Shown here piece after piece: positions 48,730-57,976 of a stretch of DNA of 64,000 nt (position 1 is its first letter; each line of letters starts with the position of its first letter). The notes beneath the pieces are model-generated. The model was given only the letters and a program-made list of their open reading frames with translations, had not been told where the DNA came from and did no database searches. A program made the position numbers and the translations under genes. The stretch covers positions 89,684 to 153,683 of the forward strand of contig JAPKAD010000004.1 in the NCBI GenBank assembly GCA_028825445.1, given 5' to 3'. This DNA comes from Octadecabacter sp. Lineage in GTDB: Bacteria > Pseudomonadota > Alphaproteobacteria > Rhodobacterales > Rhodobacteraceae.

Positions 48730-50112
48730 CTAAGTGATTAATGTATTATCTCCAAGGGCGCCACGAGCTGTTTCGGCGGGTGCTTCAATACTGGCACGTG
48801 GCCATTCTACCGTGACGATTGCGCCACCGCGATACCTAGAAACTGCGCGCGCACCACCATTTGCGAAATTCAATGTTGCACCGGACCGTTCTAAAAGCGT
48901 TTTAGCGATAAATAGACCAAGACCCATGCCCTCATACCCGGGACGTAGTATACTTCCTTCATCCGAACGCCGTCGTCGAACAAAAGGTTCACCAATACGA
49001 CCAAGAACTGAATTTGGAAAACCGGGACCATCGTCACTGATCCGAAGGCTGATGGTGTCATCTGTCCAACTAATTTCAACTAAAACTGCATCTTGCGCGA
49101 AATCCACCGCGTTCTGAACAAAGTTTCGAACTCCATGAACGATTTCTGGTCGCCTAAAAATATTTGGTTGGCGTGACCCATCATCATTCAGTGAGATCGC
49201 TTCAAATTCTATGCTTTTGCCACGGTCAAGATGTGGTTCACTCGCTTCTCTCACAACAGATTCGATGGGGGCTTGGCGCATAAAAAGATCTTCTTTGCCA
49301 GCGCGCCCCATAGATCTTAAAATATCTCTGCATCGGTCTGCTTGTTCACGGATCAAAATCGCATCTTCTCGTAATTCATCTCTATCGCCAAGTTCATCAA
49401 TCAATTCGCTACTTACGAGCTTGATGGTCGCTAATGGCGTGCCAAGTTCATGGGCGGCGGCGGCGACAACACCGCCAAGGTCAGTCAGTTTCTGTTCGCG
49501 TGCGAGGGCCAATTGTGTCGCAACCAAAGCTTCGCTCATGGACAGGGTTTCTTGGGTAACTTGACGGGCGTAAATACCTATAAAAACAACACCAATCACC
49601 AACGCAACCCAGAATCCAAAGACAAACAAATCTGATAAAATCAATGATTCACCTGTTGCGGTCATGATTGGTAAGCTCACAAACCAAAGTAACGTTACAA
49701 TTCCTAACGCGATTGCTCCAAGGATCAGCGTGCTGCGCAATGGAAGGATTGTTGATGCAACAGTCACAGGCGCAAGTATTAACAGCGCGAACGGATTGTT
49801 CAGTCCACCTGTTAAATATAGCAGCACTCCTAGCTGGGCCAGGTCGAAGCCGATCATAAGATCGGCTTCTCCTTCTGATAATCGACGGCTTTCTGAATAA
49901 ATAAAATATAAAATGACATTTACGAGAATAGGAAGACCAATTACGATAGCAATAAGCCCAATTTCAAGCGAGAGCTGATAGATATAAAGTGCAGTCAAAA
50001 CTGCACCAATTTGTCCCGCTACCGCATACCAGCGCAGCTGGGCGAGTGTGCGAATCCGAACCCAATTGCTACGCTTTTGGTTTTGAAACACGTCGTGATC
50101 TATCTGTGCCAT
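48730..50112 (-). CDS. regB: Redox sensor histidine kinase RegB/PrrB
   Basis: Global redox sensor controlling respiration, carbon and nitrogen fixation and, where present, photosynthesis. The 460-residue protein has six membrane segments in its first 185 residues, with the quinone-binding loop GGLNNPF at 102-108, the H-box AAAHELGTPLATIKL (His221), the redox cysteine in ADRCRDIL (Cys261), and the ATPase N/G boxes (DDGPGFP, GMGLGLFIAKTLL). It is divergent from senC-regA, the classical arrangement. Confidence 0.96.
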   Translation of the reverse strand: MAQIDHDVFQNQKRSNWVRIRTLAQLRWYAVAGQIGAVLTALYIYQLSLEIGLIAIVIGLPILVNVILYFIYSESRRLSEGEADLMIGFDLAQLGVLLYLTGGLNNPFALLILAPVTVASTILPLRSTLILGAIALGIVTLLWFVSLPIMTATGESLILSDLFVFGFWVALVIGVVFIGIYARQVTQETLSMSEALVATQLALAREQKLTDLGGVVAAAAHELGTPLATIKLVSSELIDELGDRDELREDAILIREQADRCRDILRSMGRAGKEDLFMRQAPIESVVREASEPHLDRGKSIEFEAISLNDDGSRQPNIFRRPEIVHGVRNFVQNAVDFAQDAVLVEISWTDDTISLRISDDGPGFPNSVLGRIGEPFVRRRRSDEGSILRPGYEGMGLGLFIAKTLLERSGATLNFANGGARAVSRYRGGAIVTVEWPRASIEAPAETARGALGDNTLIT

Positions 50113-50200
50113 AATGCCCTGATTAACTTTTGTGACTTACCATGTGAGTATAATGGGCATAAATATATGTAAATTACGACCCAAATTTTGGATAATAATT

Positions 50201-50818
50201 ATGTCAAAAATCTATGCAATCGCTGCCGGTGCGGTCGTTGTCGCCTTGTTGAGTGGCACATTTTTAGCAACTCAATTTGGTGACAGAGATGATATTTTTG
50301 CTAATTGCCGCGCGAGCCAGTCCGCGAAGGGTACCATTGGCGGGCCTTTCGAACTGGTTGATGAGAACGGCGTAACAGTTACTGACACGGATGTTATTAC
50401 TGGCCCCACATTGATCTACTTTGGCTTTACATTCTGTCCTGATGTTTGCCCGTTGGACAGTATGCGAAACGCACAGGCGATTGATATTTTAGATTCGCAA
50501 GGCATTGAAGTAAAGCCTGTTTTTATCTCTATTGACCCTGAACGTGACACTGTTGAAGTTGTGCGTGATTTTACAGATAATTTTCATGACCGCATGCTTG
50601 GATTAACGGGATCGCTGGAGCAAGTTCGGTCTGCTTCACAGGCGTATAGGACCTATTATGCTAAGCAAGACAGCGAAGACGAATACTATCTTGTTGACCA
50701 CACAACGATGTCCTACCTTGTATTTCCAGAACAAGGCTTTCAAGAATTCTATCGACGTGATGTATCACCTGAACAAATGGCAGAAAGTCTTTCTTGCTTT
50801 ATTGATGCAGCGAGCTGA
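50201..50818 (+). CDS. senC: SCO1/SenC copper protein (PrrC)
   Basis: A membrane-anchored periplasmic copper chaperone for cytochrome oxidase assembly that also influences RegB signalling. The 205-residue protein has an N-terminal membrane anchor (IYAIAAGAVVVALLSGTFL), the copper-binding FCPDVCP (Cys79, Cys83) and the ligand His167 in LVDHTTM. The ATG at 50201 starts just before the anchor; a longer frame begins at 50132. It is followed by regA on the same strand. Confidence 0.93.
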   Translation: MSKIYAIAAGAVVVALLSGTFLATQFGDRDDIFANCRASQSAKGTIGGPFELVDENGVTVTDTDVITGPTLIYFGFTFCPDVCPLDSMRNAQAIDILDSQGIEVKPVFISIDPERDTVEVVRDFTDNFHDRMLGLTGSLEQVRSASQAYRTYYAKQDSEDEYYLVDHTTMSYLVFPEQGFQEFYRRDVSPEQMAESLSCFIDAAS

Positions 50819-50881
50819 GACAAGAATTTGACCGGACCGTGTGTGAGCGCTAGTTATAAATATAACTTGGGAGAATGAAGT

Positions 50882-51427
50882 ATGGATCTGCAACCAATTG
50901 GTGATGACACATCCCTGCTGTTAGTAGACGACGATGAGCCGTTTTTACGTCGACTTGCTAAAGCGATGGAGAAACGCGGTTTTTCTGTAGAGACAGCCGA
51001 TAGTGTGGCTGCTGGCAAAGCTATCGCAAGAGCTCGCCCGCCTGCATATGCTGTTGTTGATCTACGGCTTACTGATGGCACTGGCCTCGACGTTGTTGAA
51101 GCACTGCGAGAGCGGCGCCCTGAAAGTCGGATCGTTGTTTTGACTGGTTACGGTGCAATTGCGACGGCTGTTGCTGCAGTCAAAATAGGTGCAACAGATT
51201 ATTTGTCAAAACCTGCTGATGCGGCTGACGTTATGAATGCGCTTTTGACGCCTAAAGGTGCTCTTCCACCCGCGCCTGAAAACCCGATGAGCGCGGATCG
51301 GGTTAGATGGGAACATATACAGCGTGTCTATGAATTGTGCGATAGAAACGTGTCTGAAACAGCGCGCCGTCTAAGCATGCATCGGCGCACGTTGCAGCGG
51401 ATTTTGGCAAAACGAAGTCCGCGATAG
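50882..51427 (+). CDS. regA: Redox response regulator RegA/PrrA
   Basis: DNA-binding response regulator partner of RegB. The 181-residue protein has the receiver domain (LLVDDDEPF acidic pair, phosphoacceptor Asp60 in AYAVVDLRL, LTGYGAIATA, LSKPADA), a Pro-rich linker, and a Fis-type helix-turn-helix at the end (NVSETARRLSMHRRTLQRIL). Length and domain order match RegA orthologues. Confidence 0.96.
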   Translation: MDLQPIGDDTSLLLVDDDEPFLRRLAKAMEKRGFSVETADSVAAGKAIARARPPAYAVVDLRLTDGTGLDVVEALRERRPESRIVVLTGYGAIATAVAAVKIGATDYLSKPADAADVMNALLTPKGALPPAPENPMSADRVRWEHIQRVYELCDRNVSETARRLSMHRRTLQRILAKRSPR

Positions 51428-51670
51428 TGGTTAAAATGTCGAGCATATTGCGGAGACAAGAAGCATCAGATTTTATTTGAAACCTTAAATGAGATCAAAT
51501 AATTTTACTACTTTTAAGCATAACGTTTTTTATTTCATTCAACTAAATATCAAACTGCTAAATCTGCTTTACTAAGTGCAGCTTCGCAGCCCCTGCTGCC
51601 GTTAGATTCAGTTATCATTTGATAAATCTCGTCTAAAAGGCAAATTAAAGCATCTCAAGGCTTTTAAACT

Positions 51671-52261
51671 TTATATATAATCCAAAAGTTCCTTGTGGCG
51701 GCGGGTAAAATCGTTGCGAACTTCTATTGGTGCACGCAGTCGAATTTCAACTATTCTAACTATGTTTGGGTCTGGTTTCCCAAAAAACTTATCAGCTTCA
51801 GCTGTGGTAAAACCTGCAATTTTAACAGCCTCAAGCCAGGCACTGATTTTATCCGCTTTCTTAATCTGCTTTTTAATTATGATGGGGACCTGTGAGGGCA
51901 GTCCAAATCGAATGTGTATCGCGGCCATTAACCTATCATCGAGTGTCTCATAACCTGGCCCAACAGCGGCCTTAACAGGACTGATCATATCACCGATCAC
52001 ATATTCTGGTGCGTCGTGCAGCAGCGCAGCAAGCCGCCATTTAATGGGAGTATTAGGGTTCAAGCGTGTGAATATATTTTCAACAAGAAGCGAATGTTCT
52101 GCGACAGAATAGGCGAAATCACCCATGGTTTGCCCATTCCAGCGTGCAACAAAGGCGAGCCCATGCGCAATATCTTCGATCTCAATATCCATTGGGGTTG
52201 GGTCCAGCAGATCAAGTCTGCGGCCCGACAACATTCGTTGCCAAGCACGGGGTTGTTTCAT
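51671..52261 (-). CDS. HD-domain phosphohydrolase, YfbR-like
   Basis: The 196-residue protein has the HD-superfamily metal residues in YSVAEHSLLV and LLHDAPEYVIGDM. It is most like bacterial 5'-deoxynucleotidase YfbR relatives that remove the phosphate from nucleoside monophosphates. It lies between regA and ahcY, convergent with regA and divergent from ahcY across 109 bases. Confidence 0.82.
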   Translation of the reverse strand: MKQPRAWQRMLSGRRLDLLDPTPMDIEIEDIAHGLAFVARWNGQTMGDFAYSVAEHSLLVENIFTRLNPNTPIKWRLAALLHDAPEYVIGDMISPVKAAVGPGYETLDDRLMAAIHIRFGLPSQVPIIIKKQIKKADKISAWLEAVKIAGFTTAEADKFFGKPDPNIVRIVEIRLRAPIEVRNDFTRRHKELLDYI

Positions 52262-52370
52262 CAGCTGTTCTCCACAATCGAACCGCGACCCTATGGCGAG
52301 CAGCTTAGCATTGTCGAGACCTTAAGGGGGTGTTACAGAACAAAAAAATTTATCTAAAGGATAGCAGCTA

Positions 52371-53759
52371 ATGGCTGAAGATTATATTGTTAAAGACATT
52401 ACGCTTGCAGCATTTGGTCGCAAAGAGCTTGATATTGCTGAAACTGAAATGCCAGGCTTGATGGCATGCCGGACCGAATTTGGTATAACCAAACCATTGA
52501 AAGGTTCGCGGATTGTTGGGTCGCTGCACATGACGATCCAGACAGCTGTTTTGATAGAGACACTGGTGGAACTTGGCGCGGACGTGCGCTGGGCATCTTG
52601 CAACATCTTTTCCACGCAAGATCATGCTGCTGCTGCGATTGCAGAAGGCGGAACGCCTGTGTTTGCGATCAAGGGTCAGTCGCTGGAAGAGCACTGGGAT
52701 TATCTGGACAAATCGTTCGCATTTCCGGACGGCGCGAACATGATCCTCGATGATGGTGGCGACGCGACTTTGTACATCTTGTACGGCGCGCGCATGGAGG
52801 CTGGTGAAGATCTGCTATCAGTTCCGCAGTCCGAAGAAGAAGTTGCGATCAAGGCACAGATTTTGAAGCGTATCGCAGAGTCTCCTGGTTGGTTCGCCAA
52901 AACCAAAGCTGATATTCAAGGTGTATCTGAAGAAACAACTACTGGCGTTCATCGCTTGTACGATTTGCACAAGAATGGTGAGCTGCCGTTCCCTGCAATC
53001 AACGTAAATGATTCCGTAACTAAGTCGAAGTTTGACAATAAGTACGGTTGCAAAGAATCTCTGGTTGACGGTATTCGACGTGCAACAGATACGATGATGG
53101 CTGGTAAAGTGGCCGTGGTCATGGGCTACGGTGACGTTGGCAAAGGGTCTGCGGCGTCGTTGTCTGGTGCCGGTGCGCGTGTAATCGTGACTGAAGTTGA
53201 CCCGATATGTGCGCTACAGGCGGCAATGGACGGCTTTCAGGTCACGACATTAGATGATGTCGTAGAGACAGCTGATATTTTTGTTACCACGACAGGTAAT
53301 AAAGACGTAATCCGTATTGAACATATGCGCCGCATGAAAGATATGGCCATCGTTGGCAACATCGGCCATTTTGACAACGAAATTCAAGTTGCGGCGCTTA
53401 AGAACCACAAGTGGACCAACATTAAAGAACAGGTCGATATGATCGAGATGCCGAATGGCCATCGTTTGATTCTTTTATCTGAGGGTCGTTTGCTGAACCT
53501 TGGCAACGCGACGGGTCACCCGTCATTTGTGATGTCGGCATCCTTCACCAATCAGGTCTTGGCGCAAATTGAACTTTGGACAAAGGGTGATGAATATCAA
53601 CCCGGTGTCTATATTTTACCTAAACATTTGGACGAAAAGGTTGCCCGTCTGCACCTTGATCGTATTGGCGTAAAACTCTCCAAACTTGATCCTGAACAGG
53701 CAGCTTATATTGGCGTATCACCAGATGGTCCGTTTAAGCCTGAGCACTACCGCTACTAA
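52371..53759 (+). CDS. ahcY: Adenosylhomocysteinase
   Basis: Hydrolyses S-adenosylhomocysteine to adenosine and homocysteine, relieving methyltransferase inhibition. The 462-residue NAD-containing enzyme has the [14 protein letters not shown] and [13 protein letters not shown] substrate motifs, the nucleotide-binding [13 protein letters not shown], and the C-terminal KPEHYRY tail. The leader shows no SAH riboswitch that I can recognise. A strong hairpin follows the stop. Confidence 0.97.
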   Translation: MAEDYIVKDITLAAFGRKELDIAETEMPGLMACRTEFGITKPLKGSRIVGSLHMTIQTAVLIETLVELGADVRWASCNIFSTQDHAAAAIAEGGTPVFAIKGQSLEEHWDYLDKSFAFPDGANMILDDGGDATLYILYGARMEAGEDLLSVPQSEEEVAIKAQILKRIAESPGWFAKTKADIQGVSEETTTGVHRLYDLHKNGELPFPAINVNDSVTKSKFDNKYGCKESLVDGIRRATDTMMAGKVAVVMGYGDVGKGSAASLSGAGARVIVTEVDPICALQAAMDGFQVTTLDDVVETADIFVTTTGNKDVIRIEHMRRMKDMAIVGNIGHFDNEIQVAALKNHKWTNIKEQVDMIEMPNGHRLILLSEGRLLNLGNATGHPSFVMSASFTNQVLAQIELWTKGDEYQPGVYILPKHLDEKVARLHLDRIGVKLSKLDPEQAAYIGVSPDGPFKPEHYRY

Positions 53760-53777
53760 AAAGTTGTTACAGAAATG

Positions 53778-53813
53778 ACGTTAACGCCGACCCCAATTGG
53801 TCGGTGTTAACGT
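53778..53813 (+). terminator. Strong hairpin after ahcY
   Basis: A 15-base-pair stem (53778-53792 with 53799-53813, one G-U) around a six-base loop begins 19 bases after the ahcY stop. No T tract follows, so it may stabilise the mRNA end or act with Rho instead of being a full intrinsic terminator. Confidence 0.65.
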
Positions 53814-53938
53814 TGGTAAGGTTGGAAATTCGCATAAGTTTACAAATAAGAAGAAAACCGCATACTCGTTTAAATAAAAATTTCCAAATGACTATCATGT
53901 AAAATCTGTTTTATATTTAAAGTGCTTAGTCTCTTGTG

Positions 53939-54777
53939 GGCGCTTTATTGCATAAACCTTCCTGAGGCTAGACTTTCCCCATACCCCTAACAGATCTAGG
54001 CGACAGCTAGGGTTTGGGGGATGCCAAGAGCTGTACAGCCATTGAAAATGGCAGCGCGGATATGTGTCTCCACAACCGGGTAATAGAATTCCTGAGCAGC
54101 AAGTCACTGACCGATTAGTTTCAACAATGCATCTTTGTCGTAACGCGTCGCCTGTGGTGGTATTCGCTCACGCAAGGCTATTGAGCTTGGCCAAAATCCT
54201 TTGAGGACTTTACAGTCTCGTTTCGGGCTCTAGACCCAGTGTAACTGGCTTTCATAGCTTGTTATAATTGCGTGGTGGTATGAAAGCGCGTGCATTGCGG
54301 GCTACGATTTTTGATCCTGTGGATCAGTTCAGCCCAGAACACGCATCGTCCTGGGTCATATGTCCCACTTCCTGTAACGATGCCAACCTTCTGATCTCGT
54401 GCGTTCTGAACAAGAAGGTTGGGCAACACCAACAGGCCTTACACAAAGCCCATCGTCTGCCTCAAAGGCATTCTAAATAGCACTTTCAACGTGAGACAGA
54501 CTTGAATAGCCGCATTGTTGTAGCGTAGATAGCGGCCCTGTTTGCCCCCACTCTCGTCGCTGCAAGTTGCGACTGCCAAGCAGTGGTCCGTGCAGCTTGT
54601 CAGATAACCTCAGGACTGACCCAAGTCGTTAAAGATCCACGACTCTTAAAGGCCGTGTTGTACGTAGGTCAGTACTTTGTGCGGTAAGTCGGGGGGGATA
54701 GGTTTTCTCACGAACGTCAGTTATCATATTATAGACGAAACATGAATATATGTTACAGACTGGTTAATAACAAAGCC
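53939..54777 (-). mobile_element. Degraded IS5-family (IS903-type) insertion sequence, copy 1
   Basis: Transposase remains are readable across shifting minus-strand frames: NNAAIQVCLTLKVLF with PLRQTMGFV (about 54440-54530), then a deletion, VGIVTGSGTYDPGRC (about 54343-54391), ARNETVKSSKDFGQAQ, EYHHRRRVTTKMHC (about 54125-54170) and NGCTALGIPQTLAVA with a stop at 53996-53998. These follow the order of IS903-type transposases. Ends fit the family's GGCTTTGTTG inverted repeats: GGCTTTGTTA at the right end (minus strand) and a decayed GGCGCTTTATTG at 53939. Length is about 840 bases, roughly 200 short of a full element. No target duplication is left. Confidence 0.85.
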
Positions 54778-54825
54778 TAATACGATCCCTAAAATTCAGA
54801 ATTAACAGATTTGAACGGCTAATAT

Positions 54826-55299
54826 TTAAAAAATACCCAGAAACCTTTTACGCTGAGGTGGTTCTCGCTTGTCTTCAAGTAAGCGCGTCATGTTCTTGAT
54901 GCTGTCGTGGTAACGTTCATGTGCTGCCTCTGATCGTTCCTCTGCTGCCTCTGCTCTCTGGCGTAACTCGTTCACCTGCTTACGGAGTAGTTCACGTTCA
55001 TGGCTAACGGCTTCTAATGCAGCAGCGTACTTTATCTCATTAAGAGTATTACTTCTGTAAATACTTAAATTTAGTGGTTCTTGGCCTGTGGTACCGTTAT
55101 CTAGGTTTACGCCTTTGTTAACAGAGGTTGATGCAACTTGCTTACGGGCGAAAGTAACCCTATCTAATTCACTTTGGTCAATGCTGTATGTACCATCTGT
55201 GCCCTTTGATGCAGACAGTTTACCTGTCTTAACCCAATTGTGAATCGTGGTCTTTGATACTCCTGCAACCTTTGCAGCTTTGGACAGTGAGAATAGCAT
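54826..55299 (-). CDS. Helix-turn-helix and coiled-coil protein, plasmid/phage type
   Basis: The 157-residue protein starts with a MerR/excisionase-like helix-turn-helix (LSKAAKVAGVSKTTIHNWVKTGKL, about residues 4-27), continues with a wing-like segment, a polar linker, and a long charged coiled coil (about 90-145: RKQVNELRQRAEAAEERSEAAHE). Similar small HTH/coiled-coil proteins are found on plasmids, where some are annotated as entry-exclusion or partition-related. I cannot assign the role. The frame is intact while everything around it is decayed. GGGGG four bases before the ATG serves as ribosome site. It is flanked by two IS5-family remnants. Confidence 0.75.
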   Translation of the reverse strand: MLFSLSKAAKVAGVSKTTIHNWVKTGKLSASKGTDGTYSIDQSELDRVTFARKQVASTSVNKGVNLDNGTTGQEPLNLSIYRSNTLNEIKYAAALEAVSHERELLRKQVNELRQRAEAAEERSEAAHERYHDSIKNMTRLLEDKREPPQRKRFLGIF

Positions 55300-55307
55300 A
55301 AGACCCC

Positions 55308-55345
55308 CGTTAGCACCCGTTACACGTTTACGTTAACCCAGTTAC
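55308..55345. promoter_or_regulatory. Repeated CGTTA motifs upstream of the HTH gene
   Basis: CGTTA/GTTA units occur at 55308, 55318, 55331 and 55341 (the last preceded by A), right in front of the HTH gene start. Spacing is 9-13 bases. The clustering resembles operator or iteron repeats and suggests self-regulation, which is inference. Confidence 0.4.
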
Positions 55346-55539
55346 TTATTAACGTCACCATGGTTAGTGCTTCACGCCTGTTAAAATAACTCTTTGTACT
55401 TGTATGACCCCCCCCCTCAAGAACCAACGAAGCTTTTACCTGGGCTGTCGACCTTAATTTTTTTAAATTATCACAATTACATTACTCGCTCTCCAGCATC
55501 AGTATCTTCCAACCAACAATATATTGCCGTGCATCTTCG

Positions 55540-56240
55540 TGTGTATCGGTCTCGAGGGGTGTCTCGGAATCGACGCTTCGGATCAGTTCAGCCTGGAACT
55601 GGCGATGCTTCGGATCATATGCACCATCTGCTGTGAACACTGCTGATCTTTTGAACTGATGTGATCTGACCAAAAATAGTTAGGCAACATGGATGGGTCT
55701 TCAATGTTGAAACTGGACACTTCAACAGCGTGTATTCCACTTACTTTCACCCTCCACTGCCCAGCAGACGATTATGCAGGATGCTGCAAAGAGGTTGCTT
55801 TGATGCCAGTACCGTTGACAAGAAAGTTTAGCGGGCTTTTCGGGCACTAATACAGGATATCTAACCACAGTGTTTTCTGTCACTGACATAAAGTGCTGAA
55901 GTCTGGAACCTCCTAGTCAAGGTTGATCAATTTCAATAGTCTTACCAAAAAGCGCTTGGGCTGCCTATAAGGCTTTTCAAACAGCAATTTTATTGTGAGA
56001 TATGCTTAGGCCACCGTATCGTTGTAGATTGGCGGACAGATCCGCTTGCCTATTACTGTAGCTTTTAAAGTGACGTTTGGGTCAAACCTGATCGTTAAAG
56101 GCCATCTGATCTTTACGGGTTATGTTGTATGCAAGTCAGTTCGTCATTTGATAAGTTGGAAGATAGGTTTTTCATGAATAATAGCTATCATATTTATTTA
56201 AAATATTAATATTTGTTACAGACTATTTTGCAACAAATCC
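55540..56240 (-). mobile_element. Degraded, truncated IS5-family (IS903-type) insertion sequence, copy 2
   Basis: The right end, read on the minus strand, begins GGATTTGTTGCAAAA, a good IS903-type inverted repeat. Transposase pieces follow: PLNFLVNGTGIKA (about 55797-55835), then HAVEVSSFNIEDPSMLPNYF (about 55680-55740) and ADGAYDPKHRQFQAELIR (about 55578-55632), matching conserved blocks of the same transposase as copy 1. The C-terminal third and left end are missing. The right-end 90 bases resemble those of copy 1, including TGTTACAGACT, so both came from one element type. Confidence 0.8.
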
Positions 56241-56376
56241 TATTGGGCCTGATTAACGAAAAGCCCTCAAATATAGTTACTATTGCAAGAAAACCCATGA
56301 TGTTTCAGAACTCTTGATAGTAGATTTGCGGTGTACAGATAACTAGTATTAAAATTTCAAATTTTGATTCCCTAAG

Positions 56377-56693
56377 GGCTCAAATGGCCAACTATTCGTC
56401 TTTTGAGATAGGTTGGACTGACAGTTGTACGTTTTTGTAAATAAATATGTTTTTAAGTTGCTTTTCAGCCTAGATTTTCGAGTTTAACGGGAATTTTGAA
56501 GGGCTGAACAGATTTGGTGTTCACATATTAATATCCATCATAATCAATGTTGCTGTCAGAATGGTTAGACGCGCAGATTTTGAATACCCTAAAAATGGGT
56601 TTCTGTTTTTAGCATTATAAAATCCAAGACCACTGCCAGCTATCTCTCGTACCGTCCCATTCTTCACAGGTATCAGCTTTTGGAACTTAATCA
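56377..56693 (-). pseudogene. EVE-domain protein remnant
   Basis: Frame-broken pieces on the minus strand follow an EVE (YTH-related, modified-base-binding) domain in order: KNGTVREIA and GFYNAKN, then VFKICASNHSDSNIDYDGY, YVNTKSVQPFKIPVKLE, and NVQLSVQPISKDE followed by a stop where Trp is expected, then LAI and another stop for Cys. It lies next after the yciI-like gene, where many Rhodobacterales carry an EVE gene (from memory of family synteny). At least three stops and two frameshifts make it non-functional. Confidence 0.75.
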
Positions 56694-56738
56694 TCCCGCC
56701 CTACGCGGACGGTTCGGATGTAAACAGTCAGTACCGCC

Positions 56739-57011
56739 TCAGCCGATGACCTTTTTCCATTCGTTAATACGGACATGTTTAAATAGTCCAGCTTTCGCAT
56801 AGGGATCCCCGTCAGCCCATGCTTGAGCTGCTGCAATAGTATCAACATTCATGATGATCATTGATCCACACATTTGACCATCAAGTTCTAAAAAAGGGCC
56901 TGCCATCTCAACAACACCAGTTTCAGCAATATAGGCTAAATGAGCGTCACGATTATCAAGGCGAATTTGTAAGGAATCAGGATTATCCTGAGTTATGAGA
57001 GCAACGCGCAT
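56739..57011 (-). CDS. YciI-family protein
   Basis: A 90-residue small protein of the YciI/ferredoxin-like fold: RVALITQDNPDSLQIRLDNRDAHLAYI with the conserved His-Asp region, then ETGVVEMAGPFLE and DPYAKAGLFKHVRINEW. The biochemical role is generally unknown; some relatives are hydrolases. It starts two bases after the gpsA stop, so it is in the tsaD-gpsA-yciI operon. Confidence 0.9.
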   Translation of the reverse strand: MRVALITQDNPDSLQIRLDNRDAHLAYIAETGVVEMAGPFLELDGQMCGSMIIMNVDTIAAAQAWADGDPYAKAGLFKHVRINEWKKVIG

Positions 57012-57013
57012 GT

Positions 57014-57976
57014 CTATTCCTTTCGAAGAGGGCGAGAGAGAAGAGTTAGGAGAGCAGTTTCAGGGTCAATCTTACCAGAAGATAGTTCAGCTACCATATG
57101 ACAGATCGGCAGATCAAGATCATGATATTCAGCCAAGTTGGTAACAGAAACTGCTGTGGCAGCACCTTCAATAGTGGTATTTTGATCAGAGTTATCTTTG
57201 GCACCAATGGCAAAGCCATATCGATAGTTACGAGATGCGTCTGACGTACAGGTCAGAGCAAGATCGCCAAACCCTGAAAGCCCCATCAAGGTTTCAGGAT
57301 CAGCTCCGAGTGCGTGTCCTATACGTTGCATTTCTGCAAACCCACGTGCAATCAAAGCGGCTCGCGCGCTTTCACCAAGACCTGCGCCAATGCAAACACC
57401 ACAGGCAATTGCAATCACATTCTTTAGAGCACCACCAAGTTCAGCGCCAATAACGTCATGGCTAAGATAGATCCGTAGGGTTGAGGTTGAAAGGCAGTTT
57501 TGCAAATTGGCGCCCTCGTCCTTGTTCTTGCACGCTAGTGTCAGGGCTGCAGGCAAGTTTTTGGCAATGTCCGCTGCAAAACCAGGCCCTGTTAAAATTG
57601 CACCAATTGCATCGGGAACGTGCGCTTCAATCTGCGCTACGGGACCACGCAAAGTACGCTGATCTATACCCTTACAACAGGCGATCAACCGCTTGCCTGC
57701 AAGCCGATGTGCATGCTTGGCCAGCCAATCCCCAAGTTTTTGAGACGGGATTACGAGCAAGACTGTTTCGGCAATGAAGACATGTTCAAGGTCAGACGTT
57801 ATAAAAACATTATCCGGAATTTTGTGGTTTAAAAGGCGCTTTGTGTTTTCGCGCGTCTCTGCCATCGCATTGGCCGCATCTGAATCGCGAGCCCAAAGTG
57901 TTACAGGTCCATTTGCGGCAAGCGAAATTGCAAGTCCTGTTCCAAACGCTCCAGCGCCAACGACCGCAATTTTCAT
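57014..57976 (-). CDS. gpsA: Glycerol-3-phosphate dehydrogenase [NAD(P)+]
   Basis: Makes sn-glycerol-3-phosphate for phospholipids. The 320-residue protein has the N-terminal nucleotide-binding [12 protein letters not shown], the CCKGID motif, [13 protein letters not shown] with the catalytic Lys, and [12 protein letters not shown]. Its ATG overlaps the tsaD stop (ATGA). Confidence 0.96.
   Translation of the reverse strand: MKIAVVGAGAFGTGLAISLAANGPVTLWARDSDAANAMAETRENTKRLLNHKIPDNVFITSDLEHVFIAETVLLVIPSQKLGDWLAKHAHRLAGKRLIACCKGIDQRTLRGPVAQIEAHVPDAIGAILTGPGFAADIAKNLPAALTLACKNKDEGANLQNCLSTSTLRIYLSHDVIGAELGGALKNVIAIACGVCIGAGLGESARAALIARGFAEMQRIGHALGADPETLMGLSGFGDLALTCTSDASRNYRYGFAIGAKDNSDQNTTIEGAATAVSVTNLAEYHDLDLPICHMVAELSSGKIDPETALLTLLSRPLRKE

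Noticed and set aside
51473..51502. Terminator after regA (TTATTTGA/TCAAATAA)
   Set aside because: The stem is almost all A-T and the loop long; too weak to list as a feature.
52262..52370. SAH riboswitch upstream of ahcY
   Set aside because: The 109-base leader shows no conserved SAH-aptamer segments that I can recognise.
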